The notes under the pieces: generated by a model
Seen by the model: only the letters and a program-made list of their open reading frames with translations
What the model was told of the DNA's origin: nothing
The model's database searches: none
Position numbers and translations under genes: made by a program
In this document: one piece after another, positions 43,831 to 55,845 of the stretch
How positions within the stretch are numbered: position 1 is the stretch's first letter
Layout: the number at the start of each line of letters is the position of its first letter
Assembly (NCBI GenBank): GCA_963576565.1
Contig: OY755040.1
Coordinates: 21,373,543 to 21,437,542 of the forward strand
Length of the DNA: 64,000 nucleotides
Origin: Aspidapion aeneum
Taxonomy: Eukaryota > Arthropoda > Insecta > Coleoptera > Brentidae
Direction of reading: 5' to 3'

Positions 43831-45060
43831 AATAAGTTTTTAAGTAGGGACAAGGAGACTTATTGTAAGGGGGTATGGTTCATGGTATGGTACTGCCTTG
43901 TGGGATAGGGATAAGGAGATACTGACCTCTCCTTTGCTTTGTTTAAGCTCCACAAGAGGTGAAAACCTTATCGATAAAATTCGTATAGTATTTTTTCTAA
44001 AAAATCATAAATTCAAATCAAATTTCATGTGTCACTTTTAATTTTGAAGATATTAATTAAGTTGGATGTATACTATTTTTTATAACTTACTGAATTTTGA
44101 TTTTGTATAAAAATGTATAAAAAATGTAACAATATAAGAAAATTAGGTATATTAAATAATTCCGTTCCATATTTTCTTCTGGTGATATTTATATTATGCT
44201 AGTCATACTTAATTATTTTTATAATAAATATACTTTTTATTTTTGACAAATACAATTTTAAATTTACCTATACGTGTCTTATTTGTTCAATGATATCTTT
44301 ATATCCTCGCTTTTTGATAGCTTATGTCGTTTAGAAAAATAACGCAATAACTTTTTGTTAATTATATGAAGCAAAAACTAAAATCAAAACATGAACGTTT
44401 TCGACTTAAAAAATTAAGTATAAATATGCGAGAGTAAGAACAGCATTATCAGTTTTCTTAAAAGGAACATCCTATAAAATTAGGTAAAACCGATGGATAT
44501 TTACTTTTTTATTGCACATAGGGTAAACTATTCAGTCCCCAGCACTCCAACTAGTTATTGACCCTTTGGTTTTTAATGCGATTTATTTAAGGTAAGAGTA
44601 ATAATAGTTTTAAATTTCCCGCGTAACTAAAATCCGCAAACATAACCCTCTATTAAATAATTTTACTGTATGATCCTGCGGTGCATGCGTCGAATGGAAA
44701 ATGATGTTAAACAGCTGCATGTTTTAGAACAAGGTGATTTTTGTTTATAAGGCTTAGGTAAGCAAAATTTTGGTTTTATGATATCATTCAAGTTGTCTTA
44801 AATATAAAGCCTTATGTTATTTTGTTCAAAGAAATAATGTTTTGTTATTATTTTAGAGTAACAACCTCAGTTTTGTTAAAAATATATTTATTTAAAACAG
44901 GTGCTGACTACTGGTTTAATTATAACGTAAAATACTAGTAATTGGCAGGGGTGCCAATAACTAGAAAATGCATATTTATTCTTTTTTCTAATAATTAGCA
45001 TAATCACAATTTAATTAAATTCTAGGTAGGGTCAGTTCACTGGGCGGCTGATAAAAGGTC
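43831..45060. other. 3' flank of the SINA-like gene, otherwise empty
   Basis: AATAAA-like signals lie near 44222 (ATAATAAATA). No other gene or element recognised. Confidence 0.35.
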
Positions 45061-45108
45061 GAAAGTACAAAAGTTCGAAAGTACAAAAGGTCGAAAGTAC
45101 AAAAGGTC
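45061..45108. repeat. 16-bp tandem repeat, 3 units
   Basis: GAAAGTACAAAAGGTC is repeated three times, the first unit with one change. AAAAGGTC precedes it and GAAAAAATAAGTA follows. Confidence 0.85.
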
Positions 45109-46118
45109 GAAAAAATAAGTACATTGTTTGTACAAAGTTTATTTTGATCTAGCTTTTTGGGAATAAAAGTATCACTTTTTATCCCTGAAATGGAAAGTGA
45201 CGGATCAGGGATAAAAAGTAAAAAACAATTTAAATTTTTTTGCCCATAGGATGTCCATGACCAAAAATGCACAAAGTATATTTCGAAATACTTTTTAAGC
45301 ACGTTTAGTTACTAAAGAGGTTACTTTGGTCCCTGGTTTTAGAGACTAAAGTGACCCATTTAATCTCTAGGGACTAAAAACTTAGTTTATAAGACACACC
45401 CAGATTTGGAGTTAAATATGCACCTTAACTATGAAAGATTGTCAATCACTAGAAGGTGACATTTTATATCTAAAGTGTTGTTTGAGGTCACTCATCGTAA
45501 AGCAAGCTTTAGCAGTAGCGAAGCCTGATATTGATTTTCTATTTTTTGGTTATAATTTTCGCTTAGTTTCCTATAAGGCTTGCCTTTATGATGAGTGTCC
45601 TTAGTGTAGTTAAATGTAATCAGTAGTGGTTGTTGTTAAATAGCGTTCCATTATTTTTCTTTTAAATTAATTTTTCTATGCTAACCTATATCAGCGAATT
45701 GTAGCCCTCCCTTTGGTCTACAAACTTTTCGCCTCGGTATTATTAGTGTCTTACTACCTAGGTGGTTTATAATATACTATTCTGCCACCCAGATATATGG
45801 TTTATAAATCCCAGTCATACCTTCTAATTCATCCCCTCTGAAAAGTTTTTTGTATAACGATAAATTCTAAAACTACATAAGATTTTTTAAAATATTTTTT
45901 TAGAAGCTTCACCTTAAGTGATTTAATTATTATTGTTGAAACTTCATCTAGAGTGATTTTATTTTATTAGCGTCTCTTTCACTATGCGTAATCAGAAATG
46001 GAAAAAAAAACTTAAAGCAAACTCAGATTTTGGTGCATGTAAAACGATGTTCACTAAGTTACATTAATTTATTGCAGATGTTGCACTAACTATCCTTATT
46101 TTACTCCTTTTCTTTGTA
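45109..46118. other. No gene recognised
   Basis: AT-rich. The string CCATACCNTCYAATTCA...CCTCTGAAAAGT recurs at about 45815-45850 and 47050-47085, so a diverged repeat of about 150 bp lies on both sides of the 46119 element. Confidence 0.4.
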
Positions 46119-46938
46119 CAGGGTGTCTCATTATATTTTTCCCATTTATTTAGACCATTAATAATTAATATAGAAATATAAAAGAAATTGTGTTCGAATT
46201 TGCGAAATTTTTACTTTTAAATTGCATCTTGAATTTATTCCTGATGTTTACCGAATTTGACAGGAGCTCATATTTATAGTTTTTGTAAATTGGATGCTCC
46301 TTATATTATTTAAATAATAGATTAGGCTTGGAATATACTTTCCAAAAATACCCCATAGTCGCAGTTTTGATAAATAGTTTCTTAAATATTAGCGATAATT
46401 TTTTAACTGATAAAAAAATAACATTACCATTTTTGTGCTAATTTCAGTGTCCTTATTTAGAACTATATTAGTCCCCATATATAAACAGTGACAATGACAA
46501 ATATTTTTTTTTTAATGACGCTGAAAATGACAACCGGTAACGACAACAAAGTTTATATGTCTTATTGTCACATCATGTCACTGTTGATACATGGGGACTA
46601 GCATAATTTGGAATAAGGATACTGAAATTAACACTGTTATCTGTTTATCCTTTTAAAAAATAATTGCTAATATCTCAGAAACTATGGCTCTAAACTACGG
46701 CATATTGGGTATTTTTGTAAAATATGTTCCAAGGCTAATCTATTAATTAAATATTATAAGAGCATCCAATTTACAAAAAATAAATTTAAACGCCTGTCAA
46801 ATATGGTAAGCATCAGGAATAAAGTCAAGATGCAATTTAAAAGTAAAAATTTCACGAATTCGAACACAATTTCTTGTATATTCCTTATCATTTATTAATA
46901 GTCTAAAAGGGTAGGAAAAAATATAATGAGACACCCTG
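46119..46938. mobile_element. Foldback element with arms of about 350 bp, TA target
   Basis: The ends CAGGGTGTCTCATTATATTT and the complement ...ATAATGAGACACCCTG are flanked by TA. The two halves (46119-about 46480 and about 46580-46938) are inverted copies around a 100-bp centre. Non-coding. Terminal CAGGGTGTCTC is shared with the MITE at 14003. Confidence 0.85.
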
Positions 46939-47436
46939 TACAATGAAAAAAATTCCTATAAAAAAAACCTCCATACATGCAATTTTCCACAAATAAAAAC
47001 ACAGAGAAATAAAAAATGTTTGCCACCCAAACGTATGGTTTTTAAATCCCTGCCATACCATCCAATTCACATCTCCTCTGAAAAGTGTTTTTTATTATAC
47101 GGAAACATTCTAAAATTGCATAAGGTTTTTCAAAATGTTTCTTTAGAAACTTCACCTCTGCATCGCAGCTTGTGTGCTTCATTTTTCCTTTTTAATGAAT
47201 CGCTGCGGCTTAGGTAAAACCGGTAAAACGTTTTCTATTATGCTAAACACTTACATAACGAGATAAAATTTTTAAAAATATAAGAGCTTACGAACCAAAT
47301 ATAAGTAAACATTAAAACACCAGTATTTACTAAAGGGTCTAAAATGCTATAGTGCTAAAGCTCGGTCTGGATTTTGAGGTTTAACTCATTAAATGTAACA
47401 GTTTTTAATATTGATATAATTTTCCATAAATACCTT

Positions 47437-47439
<3 letters not shown>
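46939..47439. other. No gene recognised
   Basis: Contains the second copy of the CCATACCATCCAATTCA repeat (47050-47085). The 65-codon frame at 47020-47217 has no motif. Confidence 0.35.

Positions 47440-47489
<50 letters not shown>
47440..47489. repeat. (TA)n microsatellite, about 50 bp
   Basis: Pure TA run. No adjacent retrotransposon end like that at 8356 was recognised. Confidence 0.9.
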
Positions 47490-47492
<3 letters not shown>

Positions 47493-47753
47493 ATATATAT
47501 AAGGCACCTTTTTTTCGTTGTTACAATATCATTATCAAAAAAAAAAAAATATTTTGGTTTAAAAATTGCAGCCATCTTTATTTGCGGGAACGTTCATACG
47601 ACTTTGCTGTCGCCCAATAATCCTCGGCACCTGTAACTCAGACTCTATTCCAAGTTTTTTGGTATGTGTGCTGGCTTCGACTAAGATAGTCTTAATGACT
47701 TCTTCTGCAGATTCGCGATGATGTTTATTTAGTTATAATACTCTTTTAATGCA

Positions 47754-48012
47754 GTGGCGCACCCAGGAATGTGTCTTGGGAGGGGGCCCGAGACCTCGCC
47801 AGCTAAAACGGGCGCCTCGCAAAAATCGTGCAACCAAAAAAAAAAAAGACCTTCTTGTTTTTCACGGGCACGCCACGAACTACGCCGCTGCTTGGGGGGG
47901 GCCCGAGTCCTCATTATGTCAAATTTGACGCTATTTTTTCTGTTTTATCATGAAATATGTAGAAAATATATAAAAAAATCTAAGGCTTGGGGGGCCCGGG
48001 CCCCGGGGTGGG
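47754..48012. mobile_element. hAT-type MITE interrupted by part of a second hAT-type MITE
   Basis: Starts CAGTGGCGCACCCAGGAATG with a G-run. A fragment of the CAGCGGCGTAGCGTG family (GGCGCCTCGCAAAAATCGTG ... CACGAACTACGCCGCTG, about 47808-47890) is inserted. It resumes with GGGGGGGCCCGAG...TCATTATGTCAAATTTGACG and ends GGCCCGGG...GGGCCCATG. Confidence 0.7.
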
Positions 48013-48553
48013 CCCATGTTTAATGTGATTTTCATATTGCAATAAATCCAAAAAAATTTAAGAAAAATAAATCCAAAGAAATTTTAATATTTTTGAACAA
48101 ATCTAAACTTTTATTTTGCAAGATATTGGCCACAGTTTCCAAAAGCGCAGAATACTTGTTGAAGTTAAGTTGAAATGCCACCTTTCTAGTTGCAGAATCG
48201 CCGTCTTCTGAGGGAAAAAACGAAATATATCCTTCTCAGTATATGTATCGTTAGGAATAAATTTATTGTATAATATTATGTAAATATAAATAAGTTTAAA
48301 GTTATCTTGATTGATTGATTGTTTTGTTTGAAAATGAGGAAATTATTTTCAACATTTAGGGGGAACAAAGCCCCTCCCTGTCCCTCGCTGCGTACGCTTA
48401 TGACCCGAGTCCCTTTCGAGTATTTAAAGTAATTAAGTAATTTTGCAAAATTCTTTGAACACGTAGATTTCCTTTGTAAGGAGACACCTTCTTGCGATTT
48501 AGTGTGTTACCCCGTTCAAAAGGTTTTTTTAATCATTTACAGCGCTAATAATA
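48013..48553. other. No gene recognised
   Basis: AT-rich, nothing noted. Confidence 0.35.
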
Positions 48554-49151
48554 CACGGTAAAAAAGTTTGTCTACAATATAAACACGTTCTGTTCTTGAA
48601 TAAATTGTTTTACCTTAAAACAATTTGTGTTGAATTAAAATATTTCTTTTTAGTTCAACGCTGCATTTAATCTTAAATGAGACTTTATTTTTCATTGTTT
48701 TGTTTCAGTATATTCCATGGGCGCACCCAGGGGGGGCCCCGGGGCACGGCCCCCCCCCAAGCCTTAGATTTTTTTACATATTTTCGACATATTTCAGAAA
48801 AAAACACAAAAAATAGCTTAATATTCGACATCATGAGGCTTCGGGCCCCCCCCCCCCCCCAAGAGGCCTCGGGCCCCCCCCAAGACATATTCCTGGGTGC
48901 GCCACTGTATTCTATTTTGTAACAAAGCAAATTGTCTTCATATAAGTAATATTTTGCTTCCAGAGAAAAGGGTGCCTTAGAATAATTCAGTTCTAATTTA
49001 TAATAAAACAATTTCTGTTTCACATTAAATTAAAGAAGCAAAACATTTTTTCTGCTATATCAAGAAAATATTCTCTTGCTGAATAGGAAAGCATAAATTA
49101 TTTTATTTCAAAGCAATTTGTTTTGATCTAAAACAATTTTTTTTTACCGTG
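48554..49151. mobile_element. Inverted-repeat element with CACGGTAAAAAA ends
   Basis: CACGGTAAAAAAGTTTGTC at the left and ...CAATTTTTTTTTACCGTG at the right. AACAATTTGT-type words recur inside both arms. It is interrupted by the MITE at 48716-48907. CACGGT resembles Transib ends (CACNRTG), but no 5-bp duplication was found. Confidence 0.55.
48716..48907 (-). mobile_element. Near-complete hAT-type MITE, CAGTGGCGCACCC family
   Basis: 192 bp with ends CATGGGCGCACCCAGG and CCTGGGTGCGCCACTG, reading in reverse orientation relative to the 28976 and 47754 copies. Runs of up to 14 C. TATTC abuts both ends; a full 8-bp duplication is not evident. It lies within the 48554 element. Confidence 0.8.
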
Positions 49152-49439
49152 CAGCAAAAGTTAAAAATTGTTTTTCTCTGCCTCTTTTAATAAGTCTGAA
49201 ATGTAAAAATATTTTTGGGTAATATTAAGGGTCGGATACCCATATGAGCGATGTTTAATTTTTTTGCGTTTACTATTGGTTGTATTTTTTTGCTAAAAGC
49301 CATAGCTTACCTACATTTAAACCTAATCAAAATTTATATAATCAATATCGGTGAAAAAGCAAAAAAGTTTTTTTAAGCAATTTCGCGCAAAACGCTTGGC
49401 TGTCATTTTTGATTGGCCATATTTTGCGTTTGTCAGAAG
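49152..49439. other. No feature recognised
   Basis: AT-rich. Confidence 0.3.
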
Positions 49440-50965
49440 CCCAACCTATATTAGTCTCGACCATCGAGGTAGAATAAAGGGAGCTGACATGACGTAATTT
49501 ACATGTACCCTCTTCGGCCATATTGTTTAGACACTTCTGTCATCGCGACCGATTAGATCGATCGAGCTTTATTATCATTTAAATTGCGTTTTCTTAAAGA
49601 TTCGAGAGGCATTTTTGCTAGTTTTTTTGAAATCGAACATTGTGTTTTGTGCTTTACGTTATTATGGTAGCAGAAGCAGTGTAGATTAGAAGATATCAAA
49701 AGGAATAACATTTCATAGGTGAGTATAAACAATAAACAGAACCGTACTTGTGTTTTTATGGAACAAAAATTTTGAAAAATAGTTCTCCAGCTTAACTAAA
49801 GCTTACAACCGGTACACATTCTACCCTACTCTATAACCAAACTTTTTTCTTTGGCGCTGCCCCCCCCCCTTTTTGAATTAACGAATTGGTTGCGCCGGCC
49901 TGTCCACGAATATAGAAACAAACTGTATTTTTACTACAATAAAACAAATTTTATTAAAACTAATAAATTACATCAGGACTCCCGTGCCTTCCCCCCCCCA
50001 ATATTGGTCGGCGCCCCCTGATTTGGGAACCACTGCTCTAAAGATACCCAACCAAGAAACACAAGGCTGGCGGATCAGAATCATATGAGCCACTTACGGC
50101 CCCTAGGAACCGGGGGCCATGTAAAATTAGGAAGCAGTCAATCGCAACCGTTTGGTGCAAAATCGCTGACAGCGCAGTGTATAAGTCAATTAAGTTTTTT
50201 GATTGTATATTACAAAATTTTTTCGTGGCCTCGAAACAGCTTCGAAATTTTTTATACATAGCCGACCTGTGGGTAATTGTATGAACTACTAATTTATGAA
50301 ATCAAATCGTTCGCCCCTCCCCTGGCTCCCTATACGACACGCCACTGGTTCATAATAAAAAAAAAATTGGCACCTAACCTTACTTTGTGATTAAGATAAT
50401 TTTGGGTCTGTTAACAGGTCAGGCAGTTTTGGTGGGATCATTAGTAATCAACTCAAACAAGGTTTCTAAAATCTTCATCAAAAAGCCCACAAAAAACGCC
50501 ATGGCCCCGGAGTATCGATTTTATAATGATTTACAATGATAGAAGTCGCTGTTACTTTTCAAAACCAAATATTACCGCGGCAAAATAAAATTTTACACGG
50601 CACATTTTGATTAGGAAAGTGACTATTAATGAGTTAATATTATTGGTATTTTTATAAACATAATTTTTTATTAAAAGTAAAAATTTATCTTATCATAAAT
50701 TCATAATTTTCATCCCTAAATCAATAAACATCAATTTTTCACAAACCTAAGAATTACCCTTCTCGATATCCCTTGTAGAGAAGAAGCTGTCATCTTGTAT
50801 TAAAAAGAAATATAAACAAATGTATTGAGTGCAGCCCTGTTAAGCAGACATATTGGTACGACTCTAAGCCACGCCTAGGGGTCCCATTTTCTGTCGCATT
50901 CTACAAATGCTTGGAGCGGCTCCCCTTTATTCTACCTTGATGGTCTCGACTATACGGAGCACTTC
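49440..50965. mobile_element. Possible large inverted-repeat element with hAT-like debris
   Basis: TCTCGACCATCGAGGTAGAA (about 49453) recurs inverted at about 50920-50955 (complement GTCGAGACCATCAAGGTAGA), as expected for the ends of an element of about 1.5 kb. Between them lie two other hAT-like right ends, ...GGGAACCACTG at 50035 and ...CGACACGCCACTGG at 50346, with C-runs. The second resembles the MITE at 61670. Confidence 0.45.
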
Positions 50966-51389
50966 TTGACCTTACACGTTACTGGTCTAACTTCTTAAGC
51001 TCAACTTTCTAAGCGCAAACTCTGTCAAGCAAGTGCTCGAAGCTGCTTCCCTTCCATATTTTTTGTCCATTTTCATTAATGCAAACATATCTAACCGCAC
51101 ACACACATACAGATATATCAACAACAACATACCACCGAACGACCGTCCCTAAAATATAAACGAAAATATTTCATCCCTAATGAACCAACCATAACTAAAG
51201 AGGAATTTACAACTGGACGAAATTGCTAACATTCATTGTCATTGCATGCAGCAATATGAATTTGCTTTGCAACTGAGTTTTTTTTACCAACTTTCTACCT
51301 GACGTAAACATTTTTTGATCGAACCCCGGAAATAGACATAAAAAAAATCATAAGCGGTAGCCTCCTTCAAAATTTTACGTCATTTGAAG
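50966..51389. other. No gene recognised
   Basis: Contains a simple ACACAC/ATACAGATAT stretch near 51099-51125. No coding signal. Confidence 0.35.
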
Positions 51390-53854
51390 CCAAGGCTAGC
51401 AAAAAAATACAGGCCATGACCTTGAAAAAATCAGCTGTTCTCGGGGGGCTGACGTTCACATTGGGTTTGTTGACGTCACATCCGGGGCTGATTTTTTTTT
51501 GATGGTCACATTACGACACAGCTGATTGTCTTTAAAATATTGAAGTTAAAGTGACGGTTCATGAATATTTGATTTTTTTTTAAATAAAGCCGGTTTTGAG
51601 ATTGTTTTTACTATATTCTTTCAGAACATTTTTTTATTTATTTATAGTAATCCTTAATTTTTTAGAGTCGCTTCATTAGCTCACACAAAAATTAAGTTTA
51701 AAGCAGAAGCAAATGTGACAAACACATATTACAAAGTCAAATACATGTCAAATATAACAGTTGGCATGTAGTACATGGCGGGCAATTTGAATTCAAAATA
51801 AGGAATGCTAATTCTTGAAGATTTTAACATTTTAATCATTTTGCTTCCTTACCAAAGGTGTCTGAGAACATTTCACTGAAATTTCGCGGATATCTGTAGT
51901 GCCATTTCGAAAATATCATAAAATAAATTGGTAATTTTTTTTTTTTTAATTTTCATTCACAAGCTTTTATAAAATGCACTAAAAATTAAAAAATACTTTT
52001 CTAACATTCTAATATTATTATAATAATATAAGCGATGGCCGACTGATGGAAATTTTGACGATGTTAGCACGATAAGATATCCGTATCAATTAAACATCAC
52101 TTTTTGCAAGAATCAATCTAGCAGAAAAATGCAGAGGTACCAAACCCACCCAACCGAGCCAAGATACCCCAGAATTTCTATGACATAGGTGTAGTAATGG
52201 CATAACATTGCGGCACATCAAACATATCTTTGATGAACTGCTATGTTGAATATTCTTTAAGTGTTTAGATCACAAATTTAGATTAACTTATGCTTTGATT
52301 TCCGGCTATCGCTTTTATTATTATGATAATATTAGAATGTTAGAAAATTATTTTTTAATTTTTAGTGCATTTTATATAAGCTTGTGAATGAAAATTTTTT
52401 TTTACCAATTTATTTTCTACTTTTCAATAACCGAACAGAAGAGTGTATTCTAGATTATAATGAAATCGCTGATTGTGAGTTGTTTGGAAACTCATTTTTC
52501 TATTGGGGGAAGGAGAGGGTGGGGGTAGAGGTAGAAATATATTTTTGTGTTTGGGCTGTATTGCCATCGGACCTTTATGCATATACCAAATTTTATAAAA
52601 GTCATTTAAAGTGAAGTGTGTCAAAAACGCCTTTTTATGAAAGGGGGTGGGGGGTAGGGGTGGTAGGACATTTTTCCATTATTGTTGTATTGTCATCGGA
52701 CCACTATATTTATACCAAATTTCATCCAAATCGGATAATGGGAAGTGCGTCAAAAACGCATTTTTCTATAGATGGGGGTGCGGGTATTTTTCCAATGTTG
52801 TTTGTCATCGGACCACTATATGTATACCAAATTTCATCCAAATCGGATAATGGGAAGGGTGTCAAAAACGCATTTTCTATGGAAGGGGGTGGGAGTAGGG
52901 GTGGGAGGATATTTTTTTTTAATGTTGTATTGTCATCGGACCACTATGTGAATACCAAATTTCATCCAAATCGGATAATGGGAAGTGTGTCAAAAACTCA
53001 TTTTTGTATGAAAGGGGGTGGGGGTAGGGGTGGGAGGATATATTTTTTTAAATATTGTATTGTGATCGGATCACTATATGTATACCAAATTTCATCCAAA
53101 TCGGATAACGGGATGTGTGTCAAAAACAAATTTTTCTATGGAAGGGGGTGGGAGTAGGGGTGGGAGGATATTTTTTCTTATTGTTGTATTATCATCGGAC
53201 CACTATGTGTATACCAAATTTTATCCAAATGGGATAACGGGAAGTGTGTCAAAAACATATTTTTCTATAGAAGGGGTGGGAGGACATTTTTTCTTAATGT
53301 TGTATTGTCACGGGACCACTATGTGTGTACCAAATTTCATCCAAATCGGATAATCGGAAGTGTGTCAAAAACGCTTCACAAGATTTGATAGATAGTTAGT
53401 TAGATAGTTAGATAGTTAGACAGAACATCTGAAGCTAAATAAAAGCTTGTAAAAACATCACCTCCCATAAGACCTAATGTAAAATTAACAGAAGAGAAGT
53501 CTGCCGAGTACCGCATGTAAACAAATAGATGGGGGTAATCCGATTACATTCCACGCAGAAATAAACACATCCGCTTCTGCCTTAAATTTAATTTTTGTGT
53601 GAGCTAATGAAGCGGCCCTGAAAAAATAAGGATAACTATACATTTTAAAAAAATTGTTCTGCAAGAATAAAGTAAAAACAATCTCAAAACCGGCTTTATT
53701 TTAAAATTAATCAAATATTTATGAACCGTCATTCCAACTTCAATATTTTAAAGACCATCAGCTGTCTCGTGACGTGACCATCAAAAAAAAAATCAGCCTT
53801 CGATGTGATGTCAACAAAAAGGAGGATCGTGGCCCGTCCGTTTTGATAGCCCTG
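51390..53854. mobile_element. Inverted-repeat family A/B, long copy with minisatellite
   Basis: The right border is the inverse of CAGGGCTATCAAAACGGACG. The left border starts CCAAGGCTAGC..., the inverse of the other end of the 23921 copy. From 51470 to about 51920 it matches 23941-24410; from 53455 to 53854 the same material returns inverted. The middle holds a second inverted pair (about 51945-52040 with 52300-52396) and a 112-130-bp minisatellite. No transposase. Confidence 0.72.
52490..53372 (+). repeat. Minisatellite, about seven units of 112-130 bp
   Basis: The phrase TGTCATCGGACCACTATATG recurs at about 52561, 52691, 52803, 52931, 53061, 53191 and 53306. Each unit has ACCAAATTTCATCCAAATCG, GTGTCAAAAACGCA and a GGAAGGGGGTGGG-like purine tract. 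A (TAGATAGT)n stretch closes the array (53375-53425). The 179-codon frame across it merely translates the repeat. Confidence 0.88.
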
Positions 53855-54902
53855 TTAAAACATGAAAAAAATATGATTTTTATTTTAAAAGTTTATTAAA
53901 AAAGAAAAATAACTTTATTTTTTTAAATATGTTTTTTAGTTTTTGGCCCAAAGAAGAAACCACGTAAAAAAATTTAGTATGTGGTGCTACAAGTTCGTAT
54001 CCAGGGAAGGCAAGGTGAAGCAGCTGCCGAACCGAACCGAACCGAACCCCCCCCTTCTTCCCGACAGATTTTCACCTTAGCTCGCGCAGCCATGGCCAGA
54101 GAAGGTATTAGTTTCGACGAAAAATTTTTTTTTGAGATAACGCCGACTTGGGTGTATTTTGACCTATCTTAGCAATATCATCGTGATGTCTGTCTCTGTA
54201 TGTGTATGTGTGTATATCTGTCCGCAACACGATAGCTCCTAAACCGCTGAACCGATTTTTATAAAATTTTTAGGTAAAATATTGTTGGACACTCTAACGC
54301 GCTGATTAGATTTTTGGGTATCACATCGATATGCGGTTTTCCGAACATAATAGACTATATTTTGCTCAATAATTTGTGTTATAACCAAAAACTTCGTAGG
54401 AGCTTTAGTTTCTGAGATATTTAAAAAAACTGTTTTCAAAGATATATTATGGCTTCACTTGAAGTGTGCTAATACGTAGGCTAGCAAGGAAGGTATCAGA
54501 TCCGTCATGGATCCATTTATTTTCAAATAAGACAAAAAAATTCGAGTGGAATATGAATTTTTCTCGCCGAAGGCCATAACGAATTCCGGGGTTGGTGGAA
54601 GAACAGACAGACAGAATACTATCTTAAAGTTAGGTTTTTATCAGCAAAAGCATTTTGGTTTCAATTTAGAGGTTTTTTATCCGGAAAATATTTCCGCATG
54701 TTAAAGATGTTTTCCTTTTTAAAAACGGCCAAATATTTGGCTTCAATTTCGTTTTTGTCCCAAAAAAATACATTTAACACAAACTTCAGCATATCTGTAA
54801 CATTAGACATATCGGTAAACAAAGTAAGCAACATTGTTCATGATAAAAATAGGAGTAGACTGTGTTTAACGGCTTATTAAACCACGATCATAAGACGTAA
54901 TT
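53855..54902. other. No gene; mixed repeat fragments
   Basis: A GT-rich stretch (54186-54222) is followed by AGCTCCTAAACCGCTGAACC-GATTT, a widespread insect repeat motif similar to the core of the GTCT elements. GGAAGGTATCAGATCCGTCA near 54487 recurs at about 63448. Confidence 0.4.
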
Positions 54903-55845
54903 TTAGCTCACACTAGTACTATACTATAGTAGTGTGAGCTATGGTGTTTCTAATTTTTTGGAGAAAAAGAAAGTTGCTCCGATTTCAAAATTTTTTATAT
55001 ATCTTTGCGTTTCAGATGATTTTGAAACTTTTTTGTTGCGCCGTCTGATAACTTAAAAACTGCTTGCCCGATTTCAATGATATTTGGTACCTAGGCTGGG
55101 TTTTGGGTCGAGATGGTCCCATTTGAAAATGAAAAAAATCCACCAAACACAAGTCAAATAAAAGGGTGGGGGTATACTTCAAAAATTAGAGTTTAAGTGA
55201 AAATATGGCATGTGTGATATCAAATGCCGTCTGTCTGTCTGTCTGTCTGTCTGTATGTCTGTCTGTCTGTATGTCTGTCTGTAACGACCAACCCGCATAA
55301 CTCAAAAACCGCTCGTCCGATTTACATGAAATTTGGTACCTAGGCTGGGTCTTGGGCCGTGGTGGTCCCATTTAAAAATGAACGAAATTCACCGAACGCA
55401 AGCCAAATAAAAGGGTGGAGGTTGATTTAAAAAATGAGAGTTTATGTGAAAATATGGCGTGTGTGATATCAAACGAAAGGTAATTAAGTCTGGAGTTAAA
55501 CAAAATTAATTTTAAGTTATTTAAAAAAAATGGTGGGGGTAGATGTCAAAAATTAGAGTTTAAGTGAAAATATGGCGTGTGTGATATCAAACGAAAGGTA
55601 AATAAGTCTGGAGTTAAACAAAATACATTTTAGTTTTTAAAAAAAGGGTGGGGGTAGATTTTAAAAATTATAGTTTAAGTCAAAACATGGCTTGTGTGGT
55701 ATCAAACGAAAGATAATTGAGTCTGGAGTTGAATAAAATATATTTCAGTTTTTAGTTATATTAGCTCATACGTACACTATAACTATAGTACCTAGTGTGA
55801 GCTTAGGTGCCCATAGATTGGCAGAGTATTTTAATTTGCACAGTA
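54903..55845 (+). mobile_element. GTCT-microsatellite element, copy 3 (longest)
   Basis: A left hairpin with TAGCTCACACTA arms (54904-54941) is followed by GCGTTTCAGATGATTTTGAA and a first CCGATTTCAATGATATTTGG core. A (GTCT/GTAT)n run of about 55 bp (55228-55283) and a second core come next. Three direct sub-repeats of about 105 bp follow (GGGTGGGGGTAGAT...GTGTGATATCAAACGAAAGG). A right hairpin (about 55772-55806) and GCTTAGGTGCCC...GGCAGAGTATTTT complete it. No coding capacity. Confidence 0.8.

Noticed and set aside
48716..48907. Full 8-bp target duplication for this MITE
   Set aside because: Only TATTC is shared at the borders; the remaining positions do not match, so no 8-bp claim is made.
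52618..53353. Open frames of 179 and 91 codons with repeated YQISSKSDNG-type units
   Set aside because: Pure translation of the 112-130-bp minisatellite; unit lengths vary and shift the frame.
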